Assembly: GCA_003483675.1 (NCBI GenBank)
Contig: DMYK01000401.1
Coordinates: forward strand, 1 to 5,213
Origin: Microcoleaceae cyanobacterium UBA11344
GTDB taxonomy: Bacteria; Cyanobacteriota; Cyanobacteriia; Cyanobacteriales; Microcoleaceae
DNA length: 5,213 nt
Direction of reading: 5' to 3'
Shown: in pieces, positions 4,018 through 5,213 of the stretch
Position numbering within the stretch: position 1 is the first letter of the stretch
Layout: each line of letters opens with the position of its first letter
Position numbers and translations under genes: made by a program
The notes under the pieces: model-generated
Database searches by the model: none
What the model was told of the DNA's origin: nothing
Seen by the model: the letters and a program-made list of their open reading frames with translations, nothing else

Positions 4018-5202
4018 ATGCTTGGACTTATCAAACCATTACAACAGTTAAGAAACAGAACTCCTCTCGGATGGCTGCAACTTAGTCACGACAAAGGGCG
4101 AATGCTTGTCGCAATAGCGGGAATTGCTTTTGCTGATATTTTGATGTTCATGCAGTTGGGCTTCCAAAATGCGCTTTACACCAGCAATACGCGCCTGCAC
4201 CAAACTTTGCAAGCCGACTTGGTTTTAATCAGTCCTCAAGGCCGGAATTTGCTCAATTTGTCTTCCTTTCCACGGCGGCGATTGTATCAGGCTCTGAATG
4301 TACCGGGCGTGAAATCTGCCGAGCCGCTTTATGTCAAACTTGCTAACTGGAAAGTTCCCGAAACTCGCCGCGAAACGTCTATTATGGTGCTGGGTTTTAA
4401 TCCCGATCACCCGGCGTTTGATCTACCAGAAGTTAACCAAAATTTGAGCGCGATTAAATTGCCCGATACTGTGTTATTTGACCGAGCTGCAAGGGGAGAT
4501 TATCAAAGATCGATCGCGCAAATCAATCAGGGAAAATCTGTTAAAACTGAGATCGATCGACGCACGATTACGATCGGCGGCTTATTTAGCATTGGAGCAT
4601 CTTTTGCTGCCGATGGAGCTTTAATCACCAGCGATCAAAATTACCTGCGCTTGTTTCCTAAACAAAATGCCGGGAGTGTTAATGCCGGATTGATTCAATT
4701 GCAAGCTGGTGCCGATCCTGTACAAGTTCAACAAGTTTTAAAATCATATTTGCCGCCGGATGTCAAGGTTCTGACCAAACAAGAATTTATCGAGTTCGAG
4801 AAAAATTATTGGGCTACTAATACTGCGGTCGGCTTTGTGTTTAACTTAGGCGTAGCGATGGGTTTCGTAGTAGGAGTCATTATCGTTTACCAAGTCCTTT
4901 CAACCGATGTCAGCGACCACATGGCAGAATACGCTACTTTTAAAGCAATGGGCTACCGCAATATTTACTTGCTCGGCATCGTTTTTGAAGAAGCTTTAAT
5001 TTTGTCAATTCTCGGTTTTATGCCTGGAGTGGGAGTCTCTTTGGGTCTCTATTCTTTAACTCGTAAAGCAACAAATCTGCCCATATACATGACACTAATG
5101 CGAGCAATTGTCGTGTTAACTTTGACTCTAATTATGTGCGGTATTTCGGGAACTATTGCCACTCGCAAACTGCAAGCAGCCGACCCCGCAGACATTTTTT
5201 AA
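4018..5202 (+). CDS. devC: DevC-like ABC exporter permease (MacB/FtsX type)
   Basis: This 394-residue protein is the inner-membrane permease that would dimerise and work with the DevA ATPase and the DevB adaptor in a MacB-like (type VII) exporter. The MacB/FtsX plan is clear. There is one transmembrane helix near residues 28-48 (RMLVAIAGIAFADILMFMQL), a large periplasmic domain at about 50-268, then three C-terminal helices near 272-292, 317-346 and 362-382. The cytoplasmic loop SDHMAEYATFKAMGY (299-313) is the expected coupling segment towards the ATPase, and the tail ends ATRKLQAADPADIF as is typical of the family. Length matches DevC (about 385-395 aa). It is the second gene of the operon, 160 bp after devB, a wider gap than usual and filled with repeats. 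ATG 4018 has no Shine-Dalgarno sequence; no better in-frame start is apparent. Only 11 bases follow the stop before the window ends, so devA would lie outside. Confidence 0.94.
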   Translation: MLGLIKPLQQLRNRTPLGWLQLSHDKGRMLVAIAGIAFADILMFMQLGFQNALYTSNTRLHQTLQADLVLISPQGRNLLNLSSFPRRRLYQALNVPGVKSAEPLYVKLANWKVPETRRETSIMVLGFNPDHPAFDLPEVNQNLSAIKLPDTVLFDRAARGDYQRSIAQINQGKSVKTEIDRRTITIGGLFSIGASFAADGALITSDQNYLRLFPKQNAGSVNAGLIQLQAGADPVQVQQVLKSYLPPDVKVLTKQEFIEFEKNYWATNTAVGFVFNLGVAMGFVVGVIIVYQVLSTDVSDHMAEYATFKAMGYRNIYLLGIVFEEALILSILGFMPGVGVSLGLYSLTRKATNLPIYMTLMRAIVVLTLTLIMCGISGTIATRKLQAADPADIF

Positions 5203-5213
5203 TCTGGTTCATA

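Overview
The window comes from a cyanobacterium, most likely a filamentous one of the Oscillatoria/Microcoleus/Nostoc kind. Six complete copies of the HIP1 octamer GCGATCGC lie in the first 2.8 kb. There are also short repeat families of a kind common in filamentous cyanobacteria (heptamer STRR tracts, an ACCACAGAG-type repeat, and a GATCCCCGACTT hairpin), and the gene content is typically cyanobacterial (DevB/DevC exporter proteins, a WcaF/HpsU-like acetyltransferase, a remnant of a cyanobacterial Rpn-type protein). The genus is an inference.

Left part (1-1629): a dense array of 21- and 28/29-bp repeats runs in from the left edge and stops just before a WcaF-type hexapeptide acetyltransferase gene (151-828), which probably acts on an exopolysaccharide. 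Thirty-six bases further on is a 254-codon open frame (865-1629). It matches, from memory of the family, only the C-terminal half of the cyanobacterial Rpn/PD-(D/E)XK proteins. It has seven 12-bp LEQG/LERG repeats, no clear ribosome binding site, and an in-frame stop two codons before its first ATG, so it looks like a 5'-truncated remnant.

Centre (1630-2435): a 13-bp perfect hairpin separates this gene from a convergent TetR/AcrR regulator gene on the minus strand (1705-2319). Between the regulator and the exporter genes lies a compact divergent control region. It has two identical 15-bp palindromes (ACTAAACCGTTTAGT) 29 bp apart, a TTGACA box facing right and a TATAAT box facing left. The simplest reading is that the TetR protein represses both itself and the exporter operon.

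Right part (2436-5202): devB (membrane fusion protein, 473 aa) and devC (MacB/FtsX-type permease, 394 aa) form the first two genes of a DevBCA-type ABC exporter; the ATPase gene devA is expected just past the right edge. The DevB coiled-coil hairpin is built of about four 18-residue repeats in each arm around a recognisable TolC-docking tip motif. The 160-bp devB-devC gap is filled with several cyanobacterial short repeats, the last of which abuts the devC start codon.

No wholly new type of system is evident. The points most worth a second look are the matched repeats in the DevB hairpin, the twin-operator switch, and the repeat-filled intergenic regions.
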